The translations under genes were made by a program, and so were the position numbers. Source: JBASEY01 sp049652745 (GTDB lineage Bacteria; CSSED10-310). Taken from it: a stretch of DNA of 64,000 nt. The stretch is from NCBI GenBank assembly GCA_049652745.1, contig JBASEY010000022.1, forward strand, positions 6,121 to 70,120. Direction: 5' to 3'. Each line of letters begins with the position of its first letter. The first letter of the stretch is position 1. A model generated the notes under the pieces. It worked only from the letters and a program-made list of their open reading frames with translations. It had not been told where the DNA came from and did no database searches. Below, piece by piece: positions 18,261-27,815 of the stretch.

Positions 18261-20906
18261 TCATATTTTTTCTTGTTCCATCAATTCCAGAAGCTTACCA
18301 ATAATTTCAACTCCCTGAATGACATTTTTGTCGCGGAAGTTACCTTTTGGTCCACGGAAAGTATCGGTTGCCCACCAATACCCATTATCGGATTTTTTTG
18401 CTCGAGCGCTATCTGTTTTGAGCCAGATATTTTTATTTTCGATAATTTCCAGGGACTTATCCGGAATCCATGCCAGCCAGCATTCCTGATTTTCCGGAGG
18501 GATTCTGAAGTACACGGCTATGTCATTCTTATCCAGGAAGATCACGATACTGCCATCCGTCGGTCTGACTTTAGGCGCCCGCTTCAAGAAAGATTTTAGA
18601 ATATCCAAAGCTGTGTATAGCTCTTCATATCCTTTCCCTTTCTGCGGATTGACAAACGATGCCGTATCCCATTCTTGACGCTCTTTTGGCATAGAGGGAA
18701 CTTCCAGCAGTATCGGTGTTGCCTCTTCCTCACCTTTTTCTGAAGGTTTAAACTTGGTTTTGGCGGTTCTTCCAGTCGATACGGCCCCTATTCTGGCAGG
18801 TTTTTCACGAGGTGGTACGGGTGTTGTAATTTCGAGCGAAGGCTGCGGAGTCGGTTTTAATTTAGGGAGTTTTATTTCAAAATCTTTGAGCTTCCGTAAA
18901 TGCTCAGGCAATTCTTCCAATGCAGTCTCAGTATCTTTTCGACTTCTTCGAGCGGCTTCTTTCTTATCTTTCTTCTTGGATTTGGCTTTGCCTGCTTTTT
19001 TATCGTCTTTAGCCGGTTCCAGCTTGACTCCTGGACCTTTTTCAGCATCCGTTGCCAACACTTCAGCAGGAACCTCTACAACGTCCACCGATTCCACGAC
19101 AACCGATTCCACTTTTTGCGTTTCTTCCTTGTAGCTCAACCTTAAAAACGGTCGAGTTGAATCAAATGAATAAAATCCATCCATCGATTTAATCGGTAAA
19201 AAACAATCATAATCTTTCAATGTGGCAAGCACATCTTCTTTGCTTGCTTGACGAACCAGGTTAACCTCGGCCCACACCTGCCAACAGGAAAGGAAGGGAT
19301 CCTTCGATGTGCGATATAGTTCTCGTATCAGCTCAGGAAGCAGCCAATCCATCTCCACCATCTCGTTTAACACTGCAAGACGATCCCGTGTCAGGCCGAA
19401 TCCATCATCAGCCTTGTCCAAGCTCACGGTAAACCGGTATGGGTTGTCGGGGTTCGACGTAAAAGCAACGATACCTCCTTCTAAAGGCAAACGATCCGAA
19501 AACAACATTTCCAAACCTAAAACAAGGTTTTTATCGACAATCACGAAACCGTCGTAACTATCCGACTCTTCTTCCAGATCCAAAACGATTTCATAAGCAG
19601 TGGGTTTTTTAGGAAAAATCGTTCGTATCAACTCAGAAGAACGTACCAAGCCGTATTTTCTGTCCAGTGCCGTTACGCGAACGACAACATTATTTTTATC
19701 GCTGGAAGATAGTGTTTTTGTTTCATTATCCAGAAAACTCTGTTCAGCAGCCGTTACTTTATCCTTCTGCAGAGGCGACGGCGGTATAGGTAAAAGAACG
19801 GGCTCAAATTCTTTTCCTGCTTTCCAGGACGTGCGTAATTCGTTGGATTTGTGCACCCAGCCATCATCGAGCAGTCGAACTGTTTCGTCGTCATTCAACA
19901 ACAGATCTTCTAATTCTTGTAGATAAAAATCGTAATCCTGAGTGGCGATATTTACGCCGTAAATTCGATCCAACAGAACTACGATGGTGTGTATTTCACT
20001 CGAACCCATCATTCTGGCTTTGACTTTGAAGTAGTCATTCACCAGTTTCTCTTTAATTTTGACAGGGACTTGCTTATCTGTTTTTTGCGCTTCAAAATAA
20101 AATTTGTCATTTTCCCGCTTGATACGTGGATCACGCGCAAGCTTAGCTCGTAAATTGGTTTTCTCCAATGGCAAATTCAACACTTCTTCCGCCAACTCGT
20201 TCGCCGTCATTCTTCTCTGTGTTTGGCGTAGAAAATCAATCACTTTCTCAAGTTCTGCACTTTTTACGTAATGGCGTGGCTCCGTCGGTGCACTTTTCGG
20301 TGTTTCTTTCTTTTTTATCGAGAATTTATTTGAAGTTTTCGTGAATTTATTATCTTCTCGGTAAAAGAAGATCGATGCTTCCCTGGAACAACCTTCATCC
20401 GCTTGTAAAACCTCAAAAATTTCATCGATGGTCATCGCACGGTTTTTAGCTTTCAGGATTTTGTAAACCTTTTCGTTGATCGAGCTTTTCCCGCTGAGGT
20501 AATAAAATTTTTTAGCGCTGTAGGTTACTGATTTTATTTTTTCATCTTCATCGAGCTGTAACTTTACCGAGCTGACAGGGATACCTTGTTTTTTGGCAAC
20601 GAGCTTCATTATTTCGTTAGCTGACATCGGCACTAAAATATCCGCTAAAATTTCGGAGACAACCTGCATGAGACTCGCTCCGTTTTTTAGTCGATATCCT
20701 CTAGCCGTTTTTTCAATCTGGTTGTTACGCAGCAAAAACAACCTTACATTCTCTTGGACATCTTCCGACGACATTCCTTTGAACATGTATTGCTGCATAT
20801 GATCAGAAATCTGCTTCAATGAATGCACTTTCCCATCTATCAGCAACTGATGTATCAGTGCATGCATACTCATTCCAGTACTGTCGCCGCTACTCCGTTT
20901 CGCCAT
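18261..20906 (-). CDS. Large protein with tandem winged-helix-like modules
   Basis: 881 residues, no signal peptide. The N-terminal third shows four or five successive units of about 60 residues: near 14-72, 76-137, 141-200, 217-275 and, less clearly, 280-355. Each starts with a helix, then an (S/T)-x-x-E-(I/L) helix start (for example MSANEIM, MTIDEIF, MTANELA), and ends in a short hairpin with an aromatic residue (KFYYL, KFSI, KFYFE). This is the layout of HARE-HTH/RpoE-delta-like winged helices. A long middle region follows, then a Lys-rich linker (about 640-690) and a compact C-terminal domain of about 120 residues. A DNA- or chromatin-related role is inferred. GGGAG lies 7 nt before the ATG. 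Confidence 0.7.
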   Translation of the reverse strand: MAKRSSGDSTGMSMHALIHQLLIDGKVHSLKQISDHMQQYMFKGMSSEDVQENVRLFLLRNNQIEKTARGYRLKNGASLMQVVSEILADILVPMSANEIMKLVAKKQGIPVSSVKLQLDEDEKIKSVTYSAKKFYYLSGKSSINEKVYKILKAKNRAMTIDEIFEVLQADEGCSREASIFFYREDNKFTKTSNKFSIKKKETPKSAPTEPRHYVKSAELEKVIDFLRQTQRRMTANELAEEVLNLPLEKTNLRAKLARDPRIKRENDKFYFEAQKTDKQVPVKIKEKLVNDYFKVKARMMGSSEIHTIVVLLDRIYGVNIATQDYDFYLQELEDLLLNDDETVRLLDDGWVHKSNELRTSWKAGKEFEPVLLPIPPSPLQKDKVTAAEQSFLDNETKTLSSSDKNNVVVRVTALDRKYGLVRSSELIRTIFPKKPTAYEIVLDLEEESDSYDGFVIVDKNLVLGLEMLFSDRLPLEGGIVAFTSNPDNPYRFTVSLDKADDGFGLTRDRLAVLNEMVEMDWLLPELIRELYRTSKDPFLSCWQVWAEVNLVRQASKEDVLATLKDYDCFLPIKSMDGFYSFDSTRPFLRLSYKEETQKVESVVVESVDVVEVPAEVLATDAEKGPGVKLEPAKDDKKAGKAKSKKKDKKEAARRSRKDTETALEELPEHLRKLKDFEIKLPKLKPTPQPSLEITTPVPPREKPARIGAVSTGRTAKTKFKPSEKGEEEATPILLEVPSMPKERQEWDTASFVNPQKGKGYEELYTALDILKSFLKRAPKVRPTDGSIVIFLDKNDIAVYFRIPPENQECWLAWIPDKSLEIIENKNIWLKTDSARAKKSDNGYWWATDTFRGPKGNFRDKNVIQGVEIIGKLLELMEQEKI

Positions 20907-21110
20907 AATAAAACTCCCGTATCCCAGTCCGAATCTGTCGGATGAATTGAATATATTTATCCATTCACCCTTCTATCCGGGCGAGCAAGCTATTTTAGAA
21001 TATGTGTAAAGCACTTGCAAGCAAAACCTTTACAAAGCTATTTAACCGCTGATCCTCCGACACCGTTGGATAGGAAAGCCGGCAGCGCCACCATCTCAAA
21101 CTACCGCGCC

Positions 21111-21140
21111 TTGACAACCGCCACCAGGCATTCTTAAACT
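21111..21140 (+). promoter_or_regulatory. Sigma-70-like promoter ahead of the pilB/gspE-type gene
   Basis: A consensus -35 TTGACA at 21111-21116 is followed after 18 bp by TAAACT at 21135-21140, 35 bp before the start codon. It would drive the ATPase gene and perhaps the EF-G, aroC and aroB genes behind it. Confidence 0.5.
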
Positions 21141-21174
21141 GCTATCGACCCATCTATCGGGAGGATATTAAAAA

Positions 21175-22872
21175 ATGGAAAATTGGAGCCAAGAACGAAT
21201 CGCAGAAGCACTGAAAAATAAAAAAGTCATCACAGAAATGCAGCGACAGGAAGTGATGCAGATTCATAAAGAAACAGGAAAACAAGTAACGCTGATTATT
21301 TATGAAAAGAAAATGGCCTCAGACTCAAAAATCAATGTCAACCTCGCTCAACTCCAAGTAAATGACCTTGACAGCTATTTATTGAAGGGAGACCTGCTGG
21401 AAAAATTCAAGGAAGAGCAAGTGCTTAAACACCTGGTCGTTCCACTGTTCACCATCGGAAGCAAATTATATGTGTCGATGGCAAACCCAAAAGATATCGA
21501 AGCTCAGCAAATGATCGGTTTTGCATCAGGCTATACACAAATCAGAAATATCGAGGCTTCTCCTGACGAAATTAAAAGCCTTTTAAATAAATATTATTCA
21601 CGTAGAACCGCAATAAAAAAAGCGATCTCAGATCTGAAAACCACAACGAAACATGATCAACTTTTGGATGACCGACGATTCGCTACCATCGGAGTCTCAC
21701 AAACAGACGCTCCTATCGTTCAACTTGTCGACGATTACCTGACACGAGCCCTGGAAAAAAACGCCTCCGATATCCATTTTGAACCCCTGGAAGACGGCCT
21801 CAAAATCCGTATGCGAATCGACGGATACCTCCAGACAATTGAAACCATCCCTTCATCGATTATCGGTCCAATCATTTCAAGACTAAAAATCATGTCCCAG
21901 ATGAAAATTGACCTTCGAATGGTTCCCCAAGATGGACGGTTTTCCCGAATCATCAATGACCAGGAAATTGACTTTCGCGTCTCCAGCTTCCCCGGTATTT
22001 TTGGCGAATCAATCGTCATTCGATTGCTGAAAAGGCGATTCCTCATCCCCTTGGAACAACTGGGCCTTTCATCGGAAATGTTGAACAAATTTCAAAAAGC
22101 TATTCACACAGATCGCGGGATTTTGCTTGTCACAGGCCCGACCGGATGTGGAAAAACAACTACTCTTGTCACCATCGTCAATGAAATTCGAAACCCGACA
22201 AAAAAGATCGTCACATTGGAAAACCCAGTTGAGTATCAGATCGATGGGGCTGTTCAAGGGCAAATTCATCCTCAGGCCGGATTCACCTATGCAAAGGGTC
22301 TACAAGCCATACTTCGACACGACCCGAATGTCATCATGGTCGCTGAAATCCGAGATCAGGAGACTGCTTCGATCGCGACGGAGGCAGGTTTGACAGGTCA
22401 CTTTGTCTTGTCGACACTCCACACAAAAAATGCGCCCGGCGCCATTGTACGTCTGCTTGAGATGGGGGTCGAACCCTATTTGATTTCGTCATCGTTGATA
22501 GGAGTTCTTGCCCAACGACTCGTGCGCCAAATCTGTCAAAATTGCAAAACTAGTTTTCAACCTTCACCCGCGCTTCTGCAATCTGTAGGAATCAAAGAAG
22601 CGCCTGCGTCTTTGCAGTTGTACAAAGGAACAGGTTGTCGTGAATGCAATCACACAGGTTATTTAGGACGAACCGGGATTTTTGAACTAATGCTGGTTAC
22701 CGATTATATGAGACAATTGATACTCCGCAAATCCAGCACTGCAGAAATCGAAATCGAAGCCAGAAAAACCGGCATGCAAACGTTGAGACAAGACGGTATA
22801 CGCAAGGCTCTTCAAGGGATAACGACCATTGAAGAAATCTTAATGGCAACACAGGATCATTCCATACACTGA
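21175..22872 (+). CDS. Type IV pilus assembly/type II secretion ATPase (PilB/GspE family)
   Basis: 565 residues. The N-terminal 150 form an MshEN/GspE-N-like domain. The ATPase core has Walker A GPTGCGKT at 321-328, a Walker B region (NVIMVAEIRDQETASIATEAGLTGH) and a His box (STLHTKNA). Near the C-terminus a zinc tetracysteine is formed by CQNC and CREC, typical of PilB/GspE extension ATPases and absent in PilT. It powers pilin or pseudopilin assembly at the inner membrane. No other pilus gene is near, so which system it serves is open. GGGAGG precedes the ATG by about 9 nt. The EF-G gene starts 17 bp later. Confidence 0.93.
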   Translation: MENWSQERIAEALKNKKVITEMQRQEVMQIHKETGKQVTLIIYEKKMASDSKINVNLAQLQVNDLDSYLLKGDLLEKFKEEQVLKHLVVPLFTIGSKLYVSMANPKDIEAQQMIGFASGYTQIRNIEASPDEIKSLLNKYYSRRTAIKKAISDLKTTTKHDQLLDDRRFATIGVSQTDAPIVQLVDDYLTRALEKNASDIHFEPLEDGLKIRMRIDGYLQTIETIPSSIIGPIISRLKIMSQMKIDLRMVPQDGRFSRIINDQEIDFRVSSFPGIFGESIVIRLLKRRFLIPLEQLGLSSEMLNKFQKAIHTDRGILLVTGPTGCGKTTTLVTIVNEIRNPTKKIVTLENPVEYQIDGAVQGQIHPQAGFTYAKGLQAILRHDPNVIMVAEIRDQETASIATEAGLTGHFVLSTLHTKNAPGAIVRLLEMGVEPYLISSSLIGVLAQRLVRQICQNCKTSFQPSPALLQSVGIKEAPASLQLYKGTGCRECNHTGYLGRTGIFELMLVTDYMRQLILRKSSTAEIEIEARKTGMQTLRQDGIRKALQGITTIEEILMATQDHSIH

Positions 22873-22889
22873 CCTGGAAAGGAGACATT

Positions 22890-24950
22890 TTGATACCGGT
22901 TAAAATCGAGTTTATCCGCAATTTTGGTGTAATGGCTCATATCGATGCTGGAAAAACCACACTGACGGAGCGCATGTTGTTCTATATGGGTTTCACTCAC
23001 CGAATTGGAGAAGTGGATGATGGATCCACCATAACCGATTGGATGGAGCAGGAACGGAATCGGGGGATCACGATTACGTCTGCAGCCGTGACCTGCCCAT
23101 TTTTAAAGCACCAGATGAACCTGATCGACACGCCGGGTCACGTCGATTTCACTGCGGAAGTTGAACGATGCCTTAGAGTCCTGGATGGCGCCATTGCCGT
23201 TTTTTGCGCTGTCGGCGGTGTCGAATCACAATCGGAAACCGTCTGGCATCAGGCGGACCGCTATTCAATCCCAAGAATTGTATTCATCAATAAAAATGAC
23301 CGTACAGGAGCTGATTTTTACAATGTTCTTCAAATGATGCGGAATCGGCTGAACGCTTTGCCTTTGCCTTTGCAGATTCCTATCGGCGCTGAAGGCGAAT
23401 TCAGAGGCGTCATCGATCTACTTCAGATGAAAGCGTTGATCTGGGATCAGGAAACCGGTATGGATTATACCGAACAACCCATTCCGGAAGATATGTGCGA
23501 AAAAGCGATTGAAATGCATGAATTTCTTATCGAAACCCTCTCAGAATTCGATGACGTCATCCTTCAAAAATATCTGGAAAATCAGGACATTTCCCCCGCT
23601 CTTCTCAAGCAGTCCATTCGCAAACACACTCTGGCGCTTGACGTCTACCCTGTTCTTTGCGGTTCAGCCCTGAAAAATATCGGTATCCAGCCCGTTGTTG
23701 AAGCCGTTATCGATTACCTGCCTTCTCCTTTAGATTTGCCGCCGGTTATCGCTAAAGGATTAAACTCCGAAGAAACCATTAAAATCAAGACAGATCCCAA
23801 AGGCCCACTGTCCATGCTGGTCTTCAAAATCATGAATGACGCCGAAAAACGGAAACTGTTTTATATCCGTGTTTATTCGGGAAAATTGGAACCACCTTAT
23901 AAAGTATATAATCCGCGAATTCGACAAGAAGAAAGAATCGGCCGACTTTTCAGAGTGTTCGCCAACAAGCGCGAACGACTTGAGACTCTCGGCGCCGGCG
24001 ATATCGGCGCCGTCATCGGCCTGAAGAACTCCGTTACAGGCGATACGCTGTGTTCAGAAAACAATCCTCATTTTCTGGAGTCGATGGTTTTTCCCGAACC
24101 TGTCATTTTTGTCGCTATCGAGCCCAAAACTATTGCCGAACAGGATAAACTGGCGCAGGCTCTGGACGCACTGGCGGAAGAAGACCCGACCTTTCGGGTC
24201 AACATCGATGACGATACCGGCCAAACCATCATATCCGGCATGGGTGAATTGCACCTCGAAATCCTGATTTACCGCCTTCTGAACGATTTCAAAGTCAATG
24301 TTAAAGTTGGAAAACCGCAAGTCTCACACCGAGAAAGCATAGCTTCATCAGCAACACACGAAGAAATAAGCTCTCGGATCATTGCCGGAGAAACACACTT
24401 TGCACATGTCGTACTAAAAGTTGAGCCGGCTGAAAGAGGGGCCGGTTTTTCGTTTGTCAATCGTGTCGACGATTCTGTGTTGCCTCCAAAATTCGTAACC
24501 TCCATTGAAAAAGGCATTCGTGACAGCCTGTTGTCCGGTATTCAGTTTGGCTACCCGATCGTCGATGTCACAGTGAACCTGCTTGGAGGCAGTTTTCATA
24601 TGGACAACTCCCAAGAACTGGATTTTGAATATGCAGCGGCACAAGCATTCAGAGCCGCCTGTGAAAAAGCTTCCCCGGTTTTACTGTCGCCGATAATGGC
24701 TGTCGAAGTCATGACGCCCGAGGAATTTTTAGGCGATGTCATTACCAGCCTTCGGATTCGCAATGGTGACATCAAGGGCATGTATACGGGAAAACAAATG
24801 CAATCCGTCACGGCTGAAGTTCCTCTGTCAAATATGTTCGGTTATTCAACAGACTTGCGTTCTACAACCCAAGGCCGAGCGACCTATTCTATGTCCTTGT
24901 CTCATTTCGACGTCGATAAAGAGGCCATGAAAAATCTGATGTTTGATTAA
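22890..24950 (+). CDS. Elongation factor G family GTPase (probable paralogue)
   Basis: 686 residues with the full EF-G plan: G domain (AHIDAGKT P-loop at about 16-23, DTPGHVD, NKND), then domains II to V. It begins at a TTG with AAAGGAG 5 nt upstream. The switch I/II region reads GEVDDGSTITDWMEQERNRGITITSAA, which is closer to the EF-G2/spdEFG2 group that specialises in ribosome recycling than to the standard DGAATMDWM form. It is not beside rpsL, rpsG or tuf, where the main fusA usually lies. I infer a secondary EF-G. It sits between the pilus ATPase and aroC in an apparent operon. Confidence 0.88.
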   Translation: MIPVKIEFIRNFGVMAHIDAGKTTLTERMLFYMGFTHRIGEVDDGSTITDWMEQERNRGITITSAAVTCPFLKHQMNLIDTPGHVDFTAEVERCLRVLDGAIAVFCAVGGVESQSETVWHQADRYSIPRIVFINKNDRTGADFYNVLQMMRNRLNALPLPLQIPIGAEGEFRGVIDLLQMKALIWDQETGMDYTEQPIPEDMCEKAIEMHEFLIETLSEFDDVILQKYLENQDISPALLKQSIRKHTLALDVYPVLCGSALKNIGIQPVVEAVIDYLPSPLDLPPVIAKGLNSEETIKIKTDPKGPLSMLVFKIMNDAEKRKLFYIRVYSGKLEPPYKVYNPRIRQEERIGRLFRVFANKRERLETLGAGDIGAVIGLKNSVTGDTLCSENNPHFLESMVFPEPVIFVAIEPKTIAEQDKLAQALDALAEEDPTFRVNIDDDTGQTIISGMGELHLEILIYRLLNDFKVNVKVGKPQVSHRESIASSATHEEISSRIIAGETHFAHVVLKVEPAERGAGFSFVNRVDDSVLPPKFVTSIEKGIRDSLLSGIQFGYPIVDVTVNLLGGSFHMDNSQELDFEYAAAQAFRAACEKASPVLLSPIMAVEVMTPEEFLGDVITSLRIRNGDIKGMYTGKQMQSVTAEVPLSNMFGYSTDLRSTTQGRATYSMSLSHFDVDKEAMKNLMFD

Positions 24951-24981
24951 CACTTTTGGGGAAGGAAGGAGTAACAACAGA

Positions 24982-26214
24982 ATGAGTGTCATTCGTCTTC
25001 TGACTGCCGGAGAATCGCACGGATTTTCGTTGCTGGCTATTCTGGAAGGTATTCCATCAGGGCTGATGGTCGATCCTGAAAGCATCAATTTGCAAATCGC
25101 AAAACTTCAATCCAAATACAACCTTGCCGATGATCAGTCCATTCTTGGACATGAGGATGAGGTTTCCATTCTTTCCGGTGTACGATCCGGTGAAACGATG
25201 GGAGTGCCCATAACCCTTCAAATAGAAAATCGATATACGGGCCTGGCTCAAACCATGATGATTCACTCGATGGATAAACGCGTGACAGGCGCTTGGAGCA
25301 CACCGCGGCCGGGATTTGCCGACCTTGCCGGGGCGATTAAATACGGTTACCGCGATCTGCGCTATGTCGATGAACGTGCAAGCGCCCGCGAAACCGCTAT
25401 TCGAGTGGCCGCAGGAACAATCGCCTTACGATTTCTTTACCATTTCGGTATCGACATATTCAGCCATATCATAGCGATCGGCTCAGCTGAAGTCGGCCAC
25501 ATTCCATCCGACTTGGATGAATTGAGACGCCGGGTTGAAATCAGCACTGTTCGCTGCGCCGATCCGGAAGCCGCCGACACCATGAATCTTGCCTTAGAGG
25601 CCGCTAGACGGGAGGGCGAAACGTTGGGCGGTATTTTTGAAGTGATTATAACCGGAGTGCCCGTCGGTCTCGGCTCATATAACCAATGGGACAAGCGAAT
25701 CGACGCACAACTCAGTATGGCTTTGATGAGCTTGCCGGGAGCCCGCGGGATTGAACTCGGCAGTGGCTTCAGAGCCGCCAGCCAGTCATCCGGAAACGCT
25801 CATGATGCGCTATACGTTAAACGGACAAGAGGAAAGGGTAAACGAGATATCGTCTATCGAGTTTCCAACAACAGCGGAGGCATAGAAGGCGGCGTGACAA
25901 ACGGCAGCCCAATAGTCATGCGCGTTTGCCTGGCGCCTAACCCGGGACCGATGAAACCTATCCCATCGGTCAATTTGCAAACCATGCATCCCGATCACCC
26001 TCCCAGGACTTTTGGAGAAGTCTGCGCAGTCGGGCCGATGAGCGTGGTTGGCGAAGCTATGGCTGCCCTGGTGATCGCTGATAATATTTTGTTGAAATTC
26101 GGCGGGGATTCCATCGATGAAGTCAAAGAAAATTTCGAAGCCTACCAGGAGCGGCTCCCTTTTATTGTGTCTCCGGAACCACCGGAAAATATTGAAGAAA
26201 ACGAGTTCATATGA
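24982..26214 (+). CDS. aroC: Chorismate synthase
   Basis: Converts 5-enolpyruvylshikimate-3-phosphate to chorismate with reduced FMN, the last step of the common aromatic pathway. The family signatures are present: GESHG near the N-terminus, RASARETAIRVAAG in the middle and the FGGDS segment near the end. The length, about 410 residues, is slightly above average because of a C-terminal tail. The ATG at 24982 has AAGGAG upstream; an earlier in-frame TTG at 24943 lies inside the EF-G gene and is unlikely. It overlaps aroB by 4 bp (ATGA), so the two are translationally coupled. Confidence 0.96.
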   Translation: MSVIRLLTAGESHGFSLLAILEGIPSGLMVDPESINLQIAKLQSKYNLADDQSILGHEDEVSILSGVRSGETMGVPITLQIENRYTGLAQTMMIHSMDKRVTGAWSTPRPGFADLAGAIKYGYRDLRYVDERASARETAIRVAAGTIALRFLYHFGIDIFSHIIAIGSAEVGHIPSDLDELRRRVEISTVRCADPEAADTMNLALEAARREGETLGGIFEVIITGVPVGLGSYNQWDKRIDAQLSMALMSLPGARGIELGSGFRAASQSSGNAHDALYVKRTRGKGKRDIVYRVSNNSGGIEGGVTNGSPIVMRVCLAPNPGPMKPIPSVNLQTMHPDHPPRTFGEVCAVGPMSVVGEAMAALVIADNILLKFGGDSIDEVKENFEAYQERLPFIVSPEPPENIEENEFI

Positions 26215-27305
26215 CCAAACCGTTTTACATTCACCATATTAAGCACGGCACAGGCAATTATCCCGTCGTTATCGGTCACGCAACCCTACCGTCGCTCCCT
26301 GAATTCATACCGGATACCCTCAAATCCCGCCGTGCCTGTATTGTATCAGATAAACATGTCGCTGAATTATACCAATATCAAATTTCTGAAATCCTGGAAA
26401 ATTCAAAAATCAAACAACTTGAACCCTTCATCTTTCAGCCGGGGGAAAAATCCAAATCCCTCTCCACCGTCAAACGCCTTCTAAATCATCTGGTTCGACA
26501 CCAGGTAACTCGTACTGATTTTATTCTCGGCCTCGGCGGAGGAGTTACAGGCGACCTGTCAGGCTTTGCGGCATCCATCTATATGCGCGGCATCCCTCAT
26601 ATACAAATTCCAACCACACTACTCGCACAGGCTGATTCTTCCATTGGAGGTAAAACGGGTATCAATTTGCCGACAGGCAAAAACCTGGTAGGCTCATTTC
26701 ATGCGCCTACCTTGGTTCTGTGTGACCTGAAAACACTCGATACCCTTCCCTTGCGTCATATCCGTAACGGCTTTGCTGAAATTATCAAAATAGCGATTGT
26801 CGGAGACGCCGATCTTTTCATGTTTCTGGAGAATCATATTGAATCTCTATTGCATAAACAGGGTCGAATGGTATTGATGCAGGCTTTGATCACGGCCAAT
26901 AAGCTGAAAAGCAAAATAGTGGAAGAAGATGAAAAAGAACACGGTATCCGAATATTTTTAAACCTGGGACACACCTACGCCCATGGCCTGGAATGCGTGG
27001 ATGGTTACCGGACATTTTTACATGGAGAAGCCGTCGCTGTCGGTCTCCTGGCAGCAACACGCCTGGCAGTGATGTTGTCAATATGTCATCGAGATGCCTT
27101 CGATAGGGTGAAAAACTTGCTCGAACTCTCGGGACTGCCCACCCAAATACACAATTTAAATAAAAACGCGCTTGTTGAAGCTATGAATCGAGACAAGAAA
27201 AATCGTTCGGGAAAATTGCGAATCGTTTTACCTGAGCGTATCGGTCAGGTAACGGTTGTCGATGACGTGAGTCCGGAACTTTTGGTACAAAGTCTCGAGA
27301 TTTGA
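26211..27305 (+). CDS. aroB: 3-dehydroquinate synthase
   Basis: Second step of the shikimate pathway: forms 3-dehydroquinate from DAHP with NAD and zinc. Visible motifs include the NAD-binding GGGVTGDLSGFAAS segment, the PTTLLAQADSSIGGKTGIN active-site stretch, and the metal ligands in the NLGHTYAHGLE and LHGEAVAVG segments. At 364 residues it has standard length. It starts in the ATGA overlap with aroC. The stop is 34 bp from the stop of the convergent gene at 27339. Confidence 0.97.
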   Translation: MTKPFYIHHIKHGTGNYPVVIGHATLPSLPEFIPDTLKSRRACIVSDKHVAELYQYQISEILENSKIKQLEPFIFQPGEKSKSLSTVKRLLNHLVRHQVTRTDFILGLGGGVTGDLSGFAASIYMRGIPHIQIPTTLLAQADSSIGGKTGINLPTGKNLVGSFHAPTLVLCDLKTLDTLPLRHIRNGFAEIIKIAIVGDADLFMFLENHIESLLHKQGRMVLMQALITANKLKSKIVEEDEKEHGIRIFLNLGHTYAHGLECVDGYRTFLHGEAVAVGLLAATRLAVMLSICHRDAFDRVKNLLELSGLPTQIHNLNKNALVEAMNRDKKNRSGKLRIVLPERIGQVTVVDDVSPELLVQSLEI

Positions 27306-27338
27306 TATCTCCGCTTCGAAAATCGATTGATGAAATCT

Positions 27339-27806
27339 TCAACCGACAATGTTCTTGTAAAATCGATGAACCTGTTGCCGTTTGCTTTCCTTCTCCAAAA
27401 CGGAATAAGCTTCTCGATACAACGATTCACCTTGTTTCTTATCTTTTAGGTCTATCAGTGCAGTTTCCAACAGTTCAATCCAAATATCCACTTCCTGAGG
27501 ATACAAGTCTGCCAGCCGATGCAATTCTTTCAACGCTTCATCATACTTCTGCGCTTTTTTCATACTCCGTATCATACTGAAGGTCGGCTTTGTTTGTTTT
27601 CCGCTGTTGAGAGAGGCGAAGAAATCCGGAAATAAATATGTCAGGATATCGAACACAGGAAGGGCCAAGCTGACCACAAAAGTCGGCAGAATAAACGAAA
27701 ACAACAAATGGGCTTGTTTATAAACCGCTACAGACAACATTATTGAAACCGGCAAAGTAAAAAGAATGATTTTTTTTAATACGACTCCCGTCCAGAAATT
27801 CTTCAT
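27339..27806 (-). CDS. Hypothetical membrane protein with TPR-like tail
   Basis: 155 residues. Two hydrophobic stretches occupy about 11-27 and 34-60. The remaining 85 residues are hydrophilic and helical, with a TPR-like unit (AQKYDEALKELHRLADLYPQ). It starts 10 bp after the stop of the large glycosyltransferase gene, so it is probably the second gene of that operon and may help it at the membrane. No family recognised. Confidence 0.6.
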   Translation of the reverse strand: MKNFWTGVVLKKIILFTLPVSIMLSVAVYKQAHLLFSFILPTFVVSLALPVFDILTYLFPDFFASLNSGKQTKPTFSMIRSMKKAQKYDEALKELHRLADLYPQEVDIWIELLETALIDLKDKKQGESLYREAYSVLEKESKRQQVHRFYKNIVG

Positions 27807-27815
27807 CAGGTCGCC

